A DNA stretch of 64,000 nucleotides from DATHAP01 sp963762865 (GCA_963762865.1 CAVXNC010000003.1:124001-188000), one strand, 5' to 3'; shown: positions 17,743-26,632, numbered from the stretch's first letter. The notes: a model not told the origin generated them from the sequence alone. A program made the numbers and translations.

Positions 17743-19313
17743 GCGTGCTCCTCCTCGGTCCCGCCCTGCGGCGACTCCGGGGTCCCACCGTGCGAGGGTG
17801 CGGCCGCCGGCTCGACCGGCGGCACCACCACCGGCGCCTCGGTCGCTGGCAGCGTAATGGGTGAGGTCGCCGCTCCCCGTAAGGCCATCTCGCGCGCCGC
17901 CTCGAGATACGACAGCGCACCGGTCGAGCCGGGGTCGTAGGTCATCACGGTCTGCCCGTAGCTCGGCGCCTCCGAGATCCGGACGGATCGCGGCACCGAG
18001 GTGCGCAGGACGGTCTCCGGAAAATGCGTCCGGACCTCGTCGGCCACCTGGGCGGCCAACCGGGTCCGGGCGTCGTACATCGTGAGCAGGACGGTCGACA
18101 CGTGCAGGTCCGGGTTGAGATGCGCCTTGACCAGCTCGATGTTGCGGAGCAGCTGCCCGACCCCTTCCAGCGCGTAGTACTCGCACTGGATCGGGATCAG
18201 GACCTCGGGCGCGGCCACCAACGCGTTCACCGTGAGCAGCCCCAGGCTCGGGGGGCAGTCGATCAGCACGTAGTCCAGCCGCCGGGTCCGGTTCTCGCCG
18301 GCCCACACCGCGTAGCCCGCCAGCGCCTTGGCCAGCCGTGACTCCCGGGCGACGAGGCTGACCAGCTCGATCTCCGCACCTGCCAGGTCGATGGTGGCCG
18401 GCGCGCACGCCAGCCCGTCGATCCCGTCGACCGGGACGACGACCTCGTGCATTGGGCGGCCCTCGATCAGTACGTCATAGATCGACGGGACCTCGGCATG
18501 GTGGTCGACCCCCAGGGCTGTTGAGGCGTTGCCTTGCGGGTCCAGGTCGATGACCAGGACCTCTGCGCCCTGCAGCGCGAGGGCAGCGGCCAGGTTCACC
18601 GTCGTCGTCGTCTTGCCGACGCCGCCCTTCTGGTTCGCCACCGTGAGCACCCGGGTAGCCGCTGGTCGGGGCAGCGGGTCCCCGACTCGGCCGGCAAGCA
18701 CTCGCAGCGCGGTCTCGGCCGCCCGGGCGATCGGCGTGTCGTCGTCGTGCGCCGCCAGGCCGCCGCCGGGGTCGTCGATCACCGCGATGTCTCCTGCCGT
18801 TGATGCGCCGCCGAGGCGACCCAGCTGGTCGATGGGGTGCGCGTCGAGGGGCGCCGGTGTTTCACGTGGAACATGAGAGCTGGTGTCGCCGGGCGATGTT
18901 TCACGTGAAACGGCCGCCGCGCCGGGAGCCGTTGAGTCGTTCGACGCATCGGCAACCGTTGTTTCACGTGAAACGGTGGGTAGGTCGATCCGGATCGGGG
19001 CCTCGAGAACCCGGCCGGCGACCTCACCCCCCGGCGACCGGACAGCGGTCCCTGGGGTGGCGGCCGGTGCTGGGGCTGACGCCGCTTCGCTCGTCGTCTG
19101 GTCCGCCGTCGCCCGGTCCGCAGCCGCCCGGCCTGCAGCCGCCCGGTCTGCCTGCGCACCTTCCGCGCCCGGCTGGTCGGCTGCCGGCGACGCGGCGGCG
19201 CCCTGGCCGGCCGCATCGTGCCCCTCGGGCCGCCGACCCTCGATGTCCAGGGTCGTCGGGCGACGGCCAGCCCAGGCCGCTGCGGCCGGATCGGTCCGGT
19301 GACGCTGCGTCAC
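17739..19313 (-). CDS. parA: Chromosome partitioning ATPase ParA (Soj) with long N-terminal extension
   Basis: ATPase that positions replicated origins together with ParB. The core (residues about 215-480) has the deviant Walker A QKGGVGKTTTTVNLAAA, then VLVIDLDPQGNASTALG, LDYVLIDCPPSLGLLT and PIQCEYYALEG. About 200 residues of Ala/Asp/Arg-rich, low-complexity sequence precede it, far longer than in most ParA proteins. Three parS sites are read in frame inside this leader as VSRET or VPRET, as also happens once in M. tuberculosis ParA. GTG 19313 is the only start in this frame after an upstream stop and has a poor ribosome-binding site, so the exact start is uncertain. Confidence 0.88.
   Translation of the reverse strand: MTQRHRTDPAAAAWAGRRPTTLDIEGRRPEGHDAAGQGAAASPAADQPGAEGAQADRAAAGRAAADRATADQTTSEAASAPAPAATPGTAVRSPGGEVAGRVLEAPIRIDLPTVSRETTVADASNDSTAPGAAAVSRETSPGDTSSHVPRETPAPLDAHPIDQLGRLGGASTAGDIAVIDDPGGGLAAHDDDTPIARAAETALRVLAGRVGDPLPRPAATRVLTVANQKGGVGKTTTTVNLAAALALQGAEVLVIDLDPQGNASTALGVDHHAEVPSIYDVLIEGRPMHEVVVPVDGIDGLACAPATIDLAGAEIELVSLVARESRLAKALAGYAVWAGENRTRRLDYVLIDCPPSLGLLTVNALVAAPEVLIPIQCEYYALEGVGQLLRNIELVKAHLNPDLHVSTVLLTMYDARTRLAAQVADEVRTHFPETVLRTSVPRSVRISEAPSYGQTVMTYDPGSTGALSYLEAAREMALRGAATSPITLPATEAPVVVPPVEPAAAPSHGGTPESPQGGTEEEHA
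18859..18872. other. parS site 1 (one mismatch)
   Basis: GTTTCACGTGGAAC, one base from the consensus GTTTCACGTGAAAC bound by ParB. It lies inside parA and is read on the minus strand as V-P-R-E-T, where the perfect sites read V-S-R-E-T. Confidence 0.75.
18898..18911. other. parS site 2
   Basis: Perfect GTTTCACGTGAAAC inside the parA leader, coding V-S-R-E-T. It is 39 bp from site 1. Confidence 0.93.
18961..18974. other. parS site 3
   Basis: Perfect GTTTCACGTGAAAC inside the parA leader, again coding V-S-R-E-T. It is 63 bp from site 2, making a tight three-site ParB loading cluster. Confidence 0.93.
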
Positions 19314-19836
19314 CGGGAACGCCAGGGGGTGGCGGCTCTGCCGGCCATCCCAGCCCGGACCCGTCGGTCGGTCGGTCGCGGACTGCCTGCTCTGCCGCCG
19401 AGCTCATCGTCGTCAGTTCCTCATCCTCTGCTTGCACCCGAAGCGCGGCCGGACTCCTCCCGACCCCTGCACCGTCCCCCCGCGACCGGTCATCCAGCCG
19501 GGGATACCGCGACCCACTCACCGCGCCGGGCCGACCCGGGACTGCCGGAGCGAGGACGGCGCGTCCCATGGCCAGAGTGTGGTCGGCTGGGCCACCGCTC
19601 CCCGTCGCCCAGAGTTCCCGCATCCAATCGATCCCTGGTCCCGCACGGGACTCCGCCGGTGACGTTGCTGGTGCCGGGAGCGACCCTATGGTGGGCCGGA
19701 CAGGACACGCCAGTCGTGTCCACATCCGGCTGCCGAAACCGGCGGTGGAAGTGCCGCCGGTGACCCGGCTGAGTCAGTTCGCGACCCGTGGCCGGTCGGA
19801 CCCGGGGGCCCGCCGCCGCCTGTTCGGAGGAACCGC
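19314..19836. other. Gap between rsmG and parA, no supported gene
   Basis: A stretch of 523 bp between two minus-strand genes. Open frames exist on both strands but none shows a recognisable protein. On the minus strand a TAGGGT hexamer (about 19683-19688) could be the -10 of a parAB promoter. One near-match to a DnaA box, GTGTCCACA (19716-19724), is present. Because the parA start is uncertain, part of this gap could belong to the parA leader. Confidence 0.4.
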
Positions 19837-20505
19837 TCAGCCGTCTGCCGCCCTCGTGACCCGCACCACCCTGACCGGTCCGGGGAGCACCGGCGACTCG
19901 AGCGACTCGACCGACCCGCCGGCGGCCCCCCACGCCGCGAGACGCCCCCGCGCTGCCGCGAGCTCCCCATCGGCACGGTCTCCCTTCAGGGCCAGCACCT
20001 GCCCGCCGGGCCGGAGCAGCCCGAGGCTCCAGGGGACCAGCCGGTCCAGCGGGGCGACCGCCCGGGACACGACGACGTCAGCCGGCGGTAAGGCCTGGCT
20101 GCCGTCCTCGGCCCGCCCGCGGTAGACCGTCACCCGGTCGCCGAGGTCCAGCCGGTCGACGACCTCGGCGAGGAACCGGGTCCGCCGCAGGAGCGGCTCC
20201 AGCAGGACGACCTCGAGGTCCGGTCGCGCGATCGCGATCGGCAGCCCCGGCAACCCGGCGCCACTGCCCAGGTCGACGACCCGGGACCCCGGCGGCACCA
20301 GCACAGCCAGCACCGCCGAGTTCAGCAGGTGCCGCTCCCAGATCCGATGAGCCTCGCGGGGCCCGACCAGCCCCCGGTCGATCCCGTCGCTCACCAGGAT
20401 CGCGGCATAGGCCCGGGCAGCCGGGTACCCCACCCCGAAGAGCTGCCGGACCGCTGTTTCACGTGAAACATCGGCGGCCGGATCATCGTCGCGCCCGCCG
20501 GTCAC
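19837..20505 (-). CDS. rsmG: 16S rRNA (guanine-N7) methyltransferase RsmG (GidB)
   Basis: Methylates G527 of 16S rRNA with S-adenosylmethionine. The 222-residue product has the SAM-binding VVDLGSGAGLPGLPIAIARPD (residues about 79-99, in two conserved blocks), then the acidic-loop VVLLEPLLRRTRFL and the late motif VVVSRAVAPLDRL. Loss of this enzyme is known to give low-level streptomycin resistance in actinobacteria. GTG 20505 is used. A perfect parS site is embedded in the N-terminal coding sequence and reads V-S-R-E-T. Conserved place between parA and jag. Confidence 0.94.
   Translation of the reverse strand: MTGGRDDDPAADVSRETAVRQLFGVGYPAARAYAAILVSDGIDRGLVGPREAHRIWERHLLNSAVLAVLVPPGSRVVDLGSGAGLPGLPIAIARPDLEVVLLEPLLRRTRFLAEVVDRLDLGDRVTVYRGRAEDGSQALPPADVVVSRAVAPLDRLVPWSLGLLRPGGQVLALKGDRADGELAAARGRLAAWGAAGGSVESLESPVLPGPVRVVRVTRAADG
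20456..20469. other. parS site 4
   Basis: Perfect GTTTCACGTGAAAC inside rsmG, coding V-S-R-E-T near the protein start. It is 1.5 kb from the parA cluster and about 4.6 kb from oriC. Confidence 0.93.
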
Positions 20506-20548
20506 CGCGCCCGTCCCGGCCGCGCCGGCAGGTCCGCGGGACAGCCGT

Positions 20549-21142
20549 TCAGGCGGGCAGCACCACGACGTAGCGGCGCGGCTCCTCGCCCTCGGACTCG
20601 CTGCGCAGGCCGGCGGCCGCGACGGCGTCGTGCACGATCTTGCGCTCGAAGGGGCTCATCGGCTCCAGCCGGGCAGGCTCGCCGGAGTCCTGGACCGCCT
20701 TCGCCGTGGTCTGCCCCAGCTCCGTCAGCACCGCGCGTCGTCCGGCCCGATACCCGCCGATGTCCAGCATCAGCCTGCTGCGCTGGCCGGTCGCCGTCAG
20801 CACGGCCAGCCGAGTCAGCTCCTGGATGGCCTCGAGGACCACCCCCTCCCGGCCCACCAGGTGGTCCAGGTCGCCACCCACGACCGACACGATGGCCCGG
20901 TCGCGCTCGACGTCCATGTCGATGTCACCGTCGAGGTCGGCGATGTCGAGGAGCTCCTCGAGGTAGTCGGCCGCGATCTCGCCCTCCCGCTCCAGGCTCT
21001 CCGGATCGGTCGCGGTCGCCCGACGCGAGTGCCCCGGTGCCGCCGCCGTGGACTCGGCGCTGCTGTCGCCATCGGCATCGGCGGCGAGCTCAGCAGCCTG
21101 GTCCTCCGGAGCGATCTCGGTCGGGTTGGTCGCGTTGCTCAT
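20549..21142 (-). CDS. jag: Jag/KhpB family RNA-binding protein (KH + R3H)
   Basis: A 197-residue single-stranded nucleic-acid binder. An acidic N-terminal leader (about 1-50) is followed by a KH-type domain (GDLDHLVGREGVVLEAIQEL, residues about 92-111) and a C-terminal R3H domain ending in PMSPFERKIVHDAV and RRYVVVLPA. Known homologues (KhpB, EloR) link RNA binding to cell elongation and are phosphorylated by PknB-type kinases in Firmicutes. ATG 21142 has GAAGGA upstream. It lies between yidC and rsmG in the conserved origin block. Confidence 0.92.
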   Translation of the reverse strand: MSNATNPTEIAPEDQAAELAADADGDSSAESTAAAPGHSRRATATDPESLEREGEIAADYLEELLDIADLDGDIDMDVERDRAIVSVVGGDLDHLVGREGVVLEAIQELTRLAVLTATGQRSRLMLDIGGYRAGRRAVLTELGQTTAKAVQDSGEPARLEPMSPFERKIVHDAVAAAGLRSESEGEEPRRYVVVLPA

Positions 21143-21216
21143 GGTGTCCTTCGTCGGTGGGTGGGTCCGGGGTCGTCGACGGCCACGGCGGCAGCAGCGG
21201 CCGCCACGGTCTTGCG

Positions 21217-22191
21217 CTACTTCTTCTTCTTGGTCCGCTTCGGCTGCTGCCGCTGGCCCGGCCGGGGGGTGCCGCCGTCCGGACCGCCGCCGGGCCCGGC
21301 CGGGTCCGGGTCGGGACCCGAGCCGTTGGACCCGGCGCTGCCCTGGATCGCTTTCGGCGCCTTGGCCGCCTTGGCAGCCCGACGTCGCTCGAGCGCCTCG
21401 AAGGCCGGCGATCCGGGCGAGGGGTTGCGGCGGATGACGTAGAACTGCTGACCCATCGACCAGAGGTTCGTGGTCAGCCAGTAGAGCAGCACGCCGATCG
21501 GGAAGTTCACCCCGCTGACCGCGAAGACCAGTGGGAAGACGTAGAGCAGGATCTTCTGCTGCTGGGCGAACGGGTTGTTCATCGCGTCAGCCGGCATGTT
21601 CTTGCTCATCAGCTGCTTCTGCGTGAGGAACGTCGTCGCCGACATCAGCACGATCATCACCGCGGTGACGATCTGGACGGTCAGCGTCTCCGCCCCGAGG
21701 AACTTGTCCGAGATCGGAGCCCCGAAGATCGTCGCCTCGGCGGCCTGCTTGGCCATCGTGTCGGTGAGGAAGCCCTTGCCCTGGGGCGGGTCCTTCCCGA
21801 TGCCGTTCAGCACGTGGAAGAGCGCGAAGAAGATCGGGGCCTGCAGGATGATCGGCAGGCAGCTCGCGAGCGGGTTGGTCCCGTTGTCGCGGTAGAGCTT
21901 CATCATCTCTTGCTGCTGCTTCTGCCGACTCTCCGGGTCGGTCTTGCCCTTGTACTTGGCCTGCAGCTTCTTGATCTCCGGCTGCAGGATCTGCAGACCG
22001 CGCTGCGCCTTGATCTGCTTGACGAAGAGCGGGATCAGCAGGATGCGGATCACCACCACCAGGCCGACGATCGCACCGCCCCACGCCAGCCCGCTGGTCG
22101 GATCGATGCCGATCGACTCGAAGAAGGTATGGAACGCCACCATGATCGCGGTGACGACCGCGTAGAGCGGCTCCAAAAGCTGGGCGGTCAC
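21217..22191 (-). CDS. yidC: Membrane protein insertase YidC
   Basis: Inserts and folds membrane proteins, alone or with SecYEG. The 324-residue product has the five-helix YidC/Oxa1 core: GLAWGGAIVGLVVVIRILLIP, the cytoplasmic hairpin with PEIKKLQAKYKGK, NPLASCLPIILQAPIFFALFH split across helix 2-3, FPLVFAVSGVNFPIGVLLYW, and a basic C-terminal tail (QPKRTKKKK). It lacks the large periplasmic domain of proteobacterial YidC, as expected for an actinobacterium. GTG 22191 overlaps the yidD stop, so the two are coupled. Confidence 0.95.
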   Translation of the reverse strand: MTAQLLEPLYAVVTAIMVAFHTFFESIGIDPTSGLAWGGAIVGLVVVIRILLIPLFVKQIKAQRGLQILQPEIKKLQAKYKGKTDPESRQKQQQEMMKLYRDNGTNPLASCLPIILQAPIFFALFHVLNGIGKDPPQGKGFLTDTMAKQAAEATIFGAPISDKFLGAETLTVQIVTAVMIVLMSATTFLTQKQLMSKNMPADAMNNPFAQQQKILLYVFPLVFAVSGVNFPIGVLLYWLTTNLWSMGQQFYVIRRNPSPGSPAFEALERRRAAKAAKAPKAIQGSAGSNGSGPDPDPAGPGGGPDGGTPRPGQRQQPKRTKKKK

Positions 22192-22514
22192 AGTCCGGCT
22201 CCCTGCGCTACAGCGTGGTCAGGAGCAGCGGTCCGGCTGACGGCCGGTGGCTCCGGGCGAGTGGTCTGGGGTTGGGGGACGGGGTCGTTGCCCCCCGGGT
22301 TCCAGGGATGGCAGCGAAGCAACCGACGGGCGGCCAGCCAGGTTCCCCGGAGGGGGCCGTGGACCTGCAGCGCCTCGACGGCGTACGCCGAGCAGGAGGG
22401 GTAGAACCGGCACCGCGGCCCGAGCAGCGGGGAGATGGCGACCTGGTAGGCGCGGATCGGCAGCACGAGCAGCCAGACGATGGTGCGGCGCAGGGCACGC
22501 GGGCCGGCGATCAC
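22188..22514 (-). CDS. yidD: Membrane protein insertion efficiency factor YidD
   Basis: A 108-residue DUF37 protein that helps YidC-dependent insertion. The conserved cysteine-rich core RCRFYPSCSAYAVEALQVHG and the following RLLRCHPWNPGGNDPVP are complete. An amphipathic N-terminus (RRTIVWLLVLPIRAYQ) fits membrane association. GTG 22514 overlaps the rnpA stop and its own stop overlaps yidC, giving a coupled rnpA-yidD-yidC chain. Confidence 0.94.
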   Translation of the reverse strand: MIAGPRALRRTIVWLLVLPIRAYQVAISPLLGPRCRFYPSCSAYAVEALQVHGPLRGTWLAARRLLRCHPWNPGGNDPVPQPQTTRPEPPAVSRTAAPDHAVAQGAGL

Positions 22515-22858
22515 GCCGCCACCGCGCGGTCCAGCGCGCCCTGCAGCGCCGCAGCGAGCTGGTCGTACGTCGCCCCGGCGCTCGCCGGCAGGGCACGCAC
22601 GACGACCCGGCTGCCCGGCGGGAGCCGGTCGAGCTGGCCGACCGCCAGGTGCCGCAGACGGCGGCGCACCCGGTTGCGGACGACCGCCGCGCCCACGGAC
22701 CGCGACACGACGAAGCCGACCCGCGTCGGGACCGCCACGGCCGCCTCGGGTCGGGCGACGTGGACCACGAGCAGCCCGGCCGCACGCGTTCCTCGCGCCG
22801 AGCGCAGGGTGGCGACGAAGTCCGCGCGGCGCCGCAGCCGGGAGCCGGCTGGCAGCAC
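22511..22858 (-). CDS. rnpA: Ribonuclease P protein component
   Basis: Basic 115-residue partner of RNase P RNA in tRNA 5' maturation. The signature RNRVRRRLRHL (about residues 61-71) and the start LRRRADFVATLRSARG fit the family. It follows rpmH by 3 bp and overlaps yidD by 4 bp. GTG 22858 is the family start (LPAGSRLRRR). Confidence 0.94.
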   Translation of the reverse strand: MLPAGSRLRRRADFVATLRSARGTRAAGLLVVHVARPEAAVAVPTRVGFVVSRSVGAAVVRNRVRRRLRHLAVGQLDRLPPGSRVVVRALPASAGATYDQLAAALQGALDRAVAA

Positions 22859-22861
22859 CGG

Positions 22862-22999
22862 TCAGGCCGACAGGCGGGTGCGGCCCTTGGAGCGCCGAGC
22901 AGCCAGGATCGACCGACCGGCCCTGGTGCGCATCCGCAGACGGAAGCCGTGGGTCTTGGCCCGACGGCGGTTGTTCGGCTGGAAGGTGCGCTTGCTCAC
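22862..22999 (-). CDS. rpmH: 50S ribosomal protein L34
   Basis: A 45-residue, strongly basic ribosomal protein beginning SKRTFQPNNRRRAKTHGF and ending RRSKGRTRLSA, complete for L34. GTG 22999 is preceded on the minus strand by GGAG. It is first gene of the leftward rpmH-rnpA-yidD-yidC unit and divergent from dnaA, the classic origin arrangement. Confidence 0.97.
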   Translation of the reverse strand: MSKRTFQPNNRRRAKTHGFRLRMRTRAGRSILAARRSKGRTRLSA

Positions 23000-23517
23000 T
23001 CGGGGGCTCCTGGACCTGCGTCGGATGGGTGGGCTGCTCGGGGGCTTGACGGGCGCAGGTGCGAGCACCGCAGCACAGGCGTCAGCGCGACCGCCACGGT
23101 ACGGTCGGCCGCCGCCGCGGGTCAAACTCGGGACCCGTGTCCAGCGCGACCCGCCGAGGACGCCAAGAAATGTCTGCGGGTTGTGGACAACCGCTTGCTG
23201 CCCGCCATCGGACGTTGTTAGCGTCTCGCGGGTCGCCGGCCCCTTCCCCTAGGGTCCGCCGTCCGAGCGCCTTCGCGGTGCCGGTCGGTGGCTTCCGCAG
23301 ACCGTCGGCCGGCCGCCGTCCTGACACGCCTTCTCCGGGTGCAGCACCCTTCCCGACCCGGGGTGCGGTGCCCGTCGGGCTCGACGACCGGGACGAAAGG
23401 TGACGGATCCGGATATTCGTCGGCCAACCGATGTACACAGGCTGTGGACGACCATGTGGACGCCGTTCCCGCCGAGGTGCCGGCCGAGCGTGCGCAGCCA
23501 CGACGAGAGGCGACAGG
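23000..23517. promoter_or_regulatory. rpmH-dnaA divergent intergenic region with DnaA boxes
   Basis: A gap of 518 bp without a gene. It must hold the promoters of rpmH (leftward) and dnaA (rightward). A perfect DnaA box, TGTGGACAA, lies at 23182-23190. Two more, TGTGGACGA (23443-23451) and TGTGGACGC (23455-23463), sit just upstream of dnaA, where DnaA binding would repress its own gene. GAGAGG (23505-23510) is the dnaA ribosome-binding site. No further gene is seen. Confidence 0.75.
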
Positions 23518-25095
23518 GTGACCGACGAGACCGTGACCGAGACCGACCAGGCGCTCCGCCTCGACCCGGCCCCGGACGCGACGACTGACGCCGAGGCGGT
23601 GGCCGAGCAGCCCGAGCTGGCGTGGTCCCGGGTCCGGGCGCAGCTCGAGGAGACGGTCAGCCCCCAGCATCGGGCCTTCATCGGGCTCAGCCGGCTCGAC
23701 GGCGTGGTCGGCGACACGGCCCTGCTCTCGGTGCCTCACCAGTTCGCGAAGGACGTCATCGAGCAGCGGCTGCGCGACACGATCACCGCCGCGCTGACCA
23801 GCGAGCTCGGCCGGGACCTGCGGATCGCCGTCGTCGTCGACCCGAGCCTGGACGCTTCCGGCGCCCCGGTCGACCGGGTCGACGAGGTGGACCGGCGTAT
23901 CGAGGACCACCCACCGGCCCCCGCGCCTCATCGCTCGGAGGCAGGACCAGGCACCGCGACCCACGTCGACGCGGAGGCGGCCGATCCCGGCGCCTCGGAC
24001 CCCGGGCGGGAGCCGGCGGGCACCGGTCGGGAACCGGGTGGCCGCCGCGAGTCCGAGCCGACCCGGCTCAACCCTCGCTACCTGTTCGAGACCTTCGTCA
24101 TCGGCTCGAGCAACCGCTTTGCCCACGCGGCCGCGGTCGCTGTCGCGGAGGCACCGGCGAAGGCGTACAACCCGCTGTTCATCTACGGCGACTCCGGCCT
24201 GGGCAAGACCCACCTGCTGCACGCCATCGGCCACTACGGCATGAGCCTCTACCAGGGCGTCCGAGTGCGCTACGTGAGCTCCGAGGAGTTCACCAACGAC
24301 TTCATCAACTCCATCCGGGACGGCCGCGCGGAAGGGTTCCGCCGCCGCTACCGGGACGTCGACATCCTGCTCGTGGACGACATCCAGTTCCTGGAGAACA
24401 AGGAGCAGACGCAGGAGGAGTTCTTCCACACCTTCAACACGCTGCACAACGCCAACAAGCAGATCGTCATCTCCAGCGACCGTCCTCCCCAGCAGCTGGT
24501 CACGCTGGAGGACCGACTGCGCAACCGCTTCCACTGGGGCCTGATCACCGACGTCCAGCCGCCGGAGCTCGAGACCCGGATCGCGATCCTGCGCAAGAAG
24601 GCGGCCCAGGAGCGCCTCAACGCCCCGCCCGAGGTCCTGGAGTTCATCGCCAGCAAGATCTCGACCAACATCCGCGAGCTCGAGGGTGCGCTGATCCGGG
24701 TGACGGCCTTCGCGAGCCTCAACCGGCAGGGCGTCGACCTCGCGCTCGCCGAGATCGTGCTCAAGGACCTGATCCCCGACAACACCCAGCCCGAGATCAC
24801 GGCGGCGACGATCATGGCCCAGACGGCCGCCTACTTCGGCCAGTCGATGGAGGAGCTGTGCGGCTCCTCCCGCTCACGGGTGCTGGTCAACGCCCGGCAG
24901 ATCGCGATGTACCTCTGCCGTGAGCTGACCGACCTCTCGCTGCCCAAGATCGGCCAGCAGTTCGGCGGCCGCGACCACACCACGGTCATGCATGCGGACA
25001 AGAAGATCCGCCAGCTGATGGCCGAACGCCGCAGCGTCTACAACCAGGTCACCGAGCTCACCAACCGGATCAAGTCGCAGGCACGGGCCAGCTGA
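23518..25095 (+). CDS. dnaA: Chromosomal replication initiator DnaA
   Basis: Binds DnaA boxes and opens oriC using ATP. The 525-residue product has domain I (WSRVRAQLEETVSPQHRAFI), a long Pro/Gly/Arg-rich domain II linker, the AAA+ domain with Walker A GDSGLGKT (224-231) and Walker B LLVDDIQFLE, and the DNA-binding domain IV with signature CRELTDLSLPKIGQQFGGRD followed by HTTVMHA. GTG 23518 follows GAGAGG by seven bases; the frame extends upstream but over DnaA boxes and without similarity. Confidence 0.97.
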   Translation: MTDETVTETDQALRLDPAPDATTDAEAVAEQPELAWSRVRAQLEETVSPQHRAFIGLSRLDGVVGDTALLSVPHQFAKDVIEQRLRDTITAALTSELGRDLRIAVVVDPSLDASGAPVDRVDEVDRRIEDHPPAPAPHRSEAGPGTATHVDAEAADPGASDPGREPAGTGREPGGRRESEPTRLNPRYLFETFVIGSSNRFAHAAAVAVAEAPAKAYNPLFIYGDSGLGKTHLLHAIGHYGMSLYQGVRVRYVSSEEFTNDFINSIRDGRAEGFRRRYRDVDILLVDDIQFLENKEQTQEEFFHTFNTLHNANKQIVISSDRPPQQLVTLEDRLRNRFHWGLITDVQPPELETRIAILRKKAAQERLNAPPEVLEFIASKISTNIRELEGALIRVTAFASLNRQGVDLALAEIVLKDLIPDNTQPEITAATIMAQTAAYFGQSMEELCGSSRSRVLVNARQIAMYLCRELTDLSLPKIGQQFGGRDHTTVMHADKKIRQLMAERRSVYNQVTELTNRIKSQARAS

Positions 25096-25501
25096 TGGCC
25101 GAGAAGCACCTTTCACACCATGGGGACAAGCCTGTGGACAGCCGGCACGGGACTCGGGGACAGGGTGTGGACGCCGGGGGACGGCGCGCGCTCTGCACAG
25201 GGCACGGGGTGTCGTCCGCAGCGCTTCCCACCGACTGTCCCCACCCCCGTCTAGCCTCTGACCTGCAGCGACGCCGGTCGTCCCCAGGATCCACCACACC
25301 TGAGGAGACCATGACACCTCATCATGGGATTGGATCTGATCGAGCCACCATGGACCGGACGACCTGGGGACGACCTGACGATCCGGCCCATTCCGACACT
25401 GGGCGCCGGGCGCCCGGATCGGTCATGGCCGGGGCGGGTGCGCGGTCCGACGCGGCAGGCGATGTACTTCGGGGTGACGACGTGGCAGGAGGCGGTGTCC
25501 G
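25096..25501. other. Replication origin oriC
   Basis: The gap of 406 bp between dnaA and dnaN, the actinobacterial origin position. GC-type DnaA boxes seen: TGGGGACAA (25121-25129), TGTGGACAG (25133-25141), CGGGGACAG (25155-25163), TGTGGACGC (25166-25174), and in the other direction CTGTCCCCA (25235-25243), TCGTCCCCA (25278-25286), then TGGGGACGA (25365-25373). The most A/T-rich part (about 25311-25345) is a candidate unwinding element. Strand polarity supports it: genes to the left run leftward, genes to the right run rightward. Confidence 0.85.
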
Positions 25502-26632
25502 GTGAAGTTCCGGGTGGAGCGAGACGTGCTGGCGGAGGCGGTGGCCTGGGCTGCCCGCAGCCTGCCGGCGCGGCCGCCGGTCCCCGTCCTGGCCGGGCTG
25601 ATGCTCGACGCCCGGGACGGCCGGCTGGTGCTCTCGAGCTTCGACTACGAGGTCTCCGCCCGCGTGGAGGTCGCGGCTGACATCGCCGAGCCGGGGGTCG
25701 CGCTGGTCAGCGGCCGCCTGCTCGCCGACATCTCCCGCAGCCTGCCGGGCCGCCCGGTCGACGTGGCCACCGACGCCGCCAAGGTGGTCGTGACCTGCGG
25801 GTCCTCGCGGTTCACCCTGCTGACGCTGCCGGTCGAGGACTACCCCGCGCTGCCCGAGATGCCCGGGGCGTCCGGGTCGCTGCGTGGTGACGTCTTCGCG
25901 GCCGCGGTGGCGCAGGTCTCGGTGGCCGCCGGGCGCGACGACACGCTGCCCGTCCTGACCGGGGTGCGCCTCGAGATCGAGGGCGAGAAGATCACGATGG
26001 CGGCCACCGACCGCTACCGCCTGGCGGTGCGCGACCTGGCCTGGACCCCGGAGCAGTCCGGGCTGTCGGCGATCGCGCTGGTCCCGGCCCGCACCTTGTC
26101 CGACACCGCGAAGGCCCTGGCCGCGGCCGACAAGGTGACCGTCGCGCTGGCCGGCACCAACGGGGCGGAGGGCCTGGTCGGCTTCGAGGGCGGCGGCCGG
26201 CGCACCACCTCGCGGCTCCTCGACGGCGAGTTCCCGAAGTACAAGTCCCTGCTCCCCTCGGAGTCGGCCAGCGTGGCGACCGTCGAGACCGCCTCGCTCG
26301 TCGAGTCGGTGCGCCGCGTGGCGCTGGTGGCCGAGCGCAACACGCCGATCCGCCTCAGCTTCAGTGCCGGCGAGCTCACCCTCGAGGCCGGCACCGGCGA
26401 CGAGGCCCAGGCGTCCGAGTCGCTGGACGCGGCCCTCGACGGTGACGACATCTCGATCGCCTTCAACCCCGCGTACCTGCTCGACGGGCTCGGCGCCCTG
26501 GACGCGCCCCAGGCGGAGCTGCGGTTCACCTCGTCCACCCGCCCGGCTGTGCTGGCGGGCAAGGAGACGCCGGAGGACACTGCCGGCGACGACTACCGCT
26601 ACCTGCTGATGCCCGTCCGCCTGTCCGGCTGA
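25502..26632 (+). CDS. dnaN: DNA polymerase III sliding clamp (beta subunit)
   Basis: Ring-shaped processivity clamp for replication. The 376-residue product has the three-domain clamp layout: start MKFRVERDVLAEAVAWAARS, ATDRYRLAVRDL in the middle domain, and the C-terminal end YRYLLMPVRLSG that forms part of the peptide-binding groove. GTG 25502 is the family start, and no frame problem is visible. It is immediately right of oriC. Confidence 0.97.
   Translation: MKFRVERDVLAEAVAWAARSLPARPPVPVLAGLMLDARDGRLVLSSFDYEVSARVEVAADIAEPGVALVSGRLLADISRSLPGRPVDVATDAAKVVVTCGSSRFTLLTLPVEDYPALPEMPGASGSLRGDVFAAAVAQVSVAAGRDDTLPVLTGVRLEIEGEKITMAATDRYRLAVRDLAWTPEQSGLSAIALVPARTLSDTAKALAAADKVTVALAGTNGAEGLVGFEGGGRRTTSRLLDGEFPKYKSLLPSESASVATVETASLVESVRRVALVAERNTPIRLSFSAGELTLEAGTGDEAQASESLDAALDGDDISIAFNPAYLLDGLGALDAPQAELRFTSSTRPAVLAGKETPEDTAGDDYRYLLMPVRLSG

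Noticed and set aside
19024..19725. Minus-strand open frame overlapping the parA leader with an ATG near 19,410 (MSSAAEQAVRDRPTDG)
   Set aside because: It could only lead into ParA through a frameshift. Over 18,990-19,310 the frame of the ParA leader has the GC-rich third positions, so this frame is a shadow.
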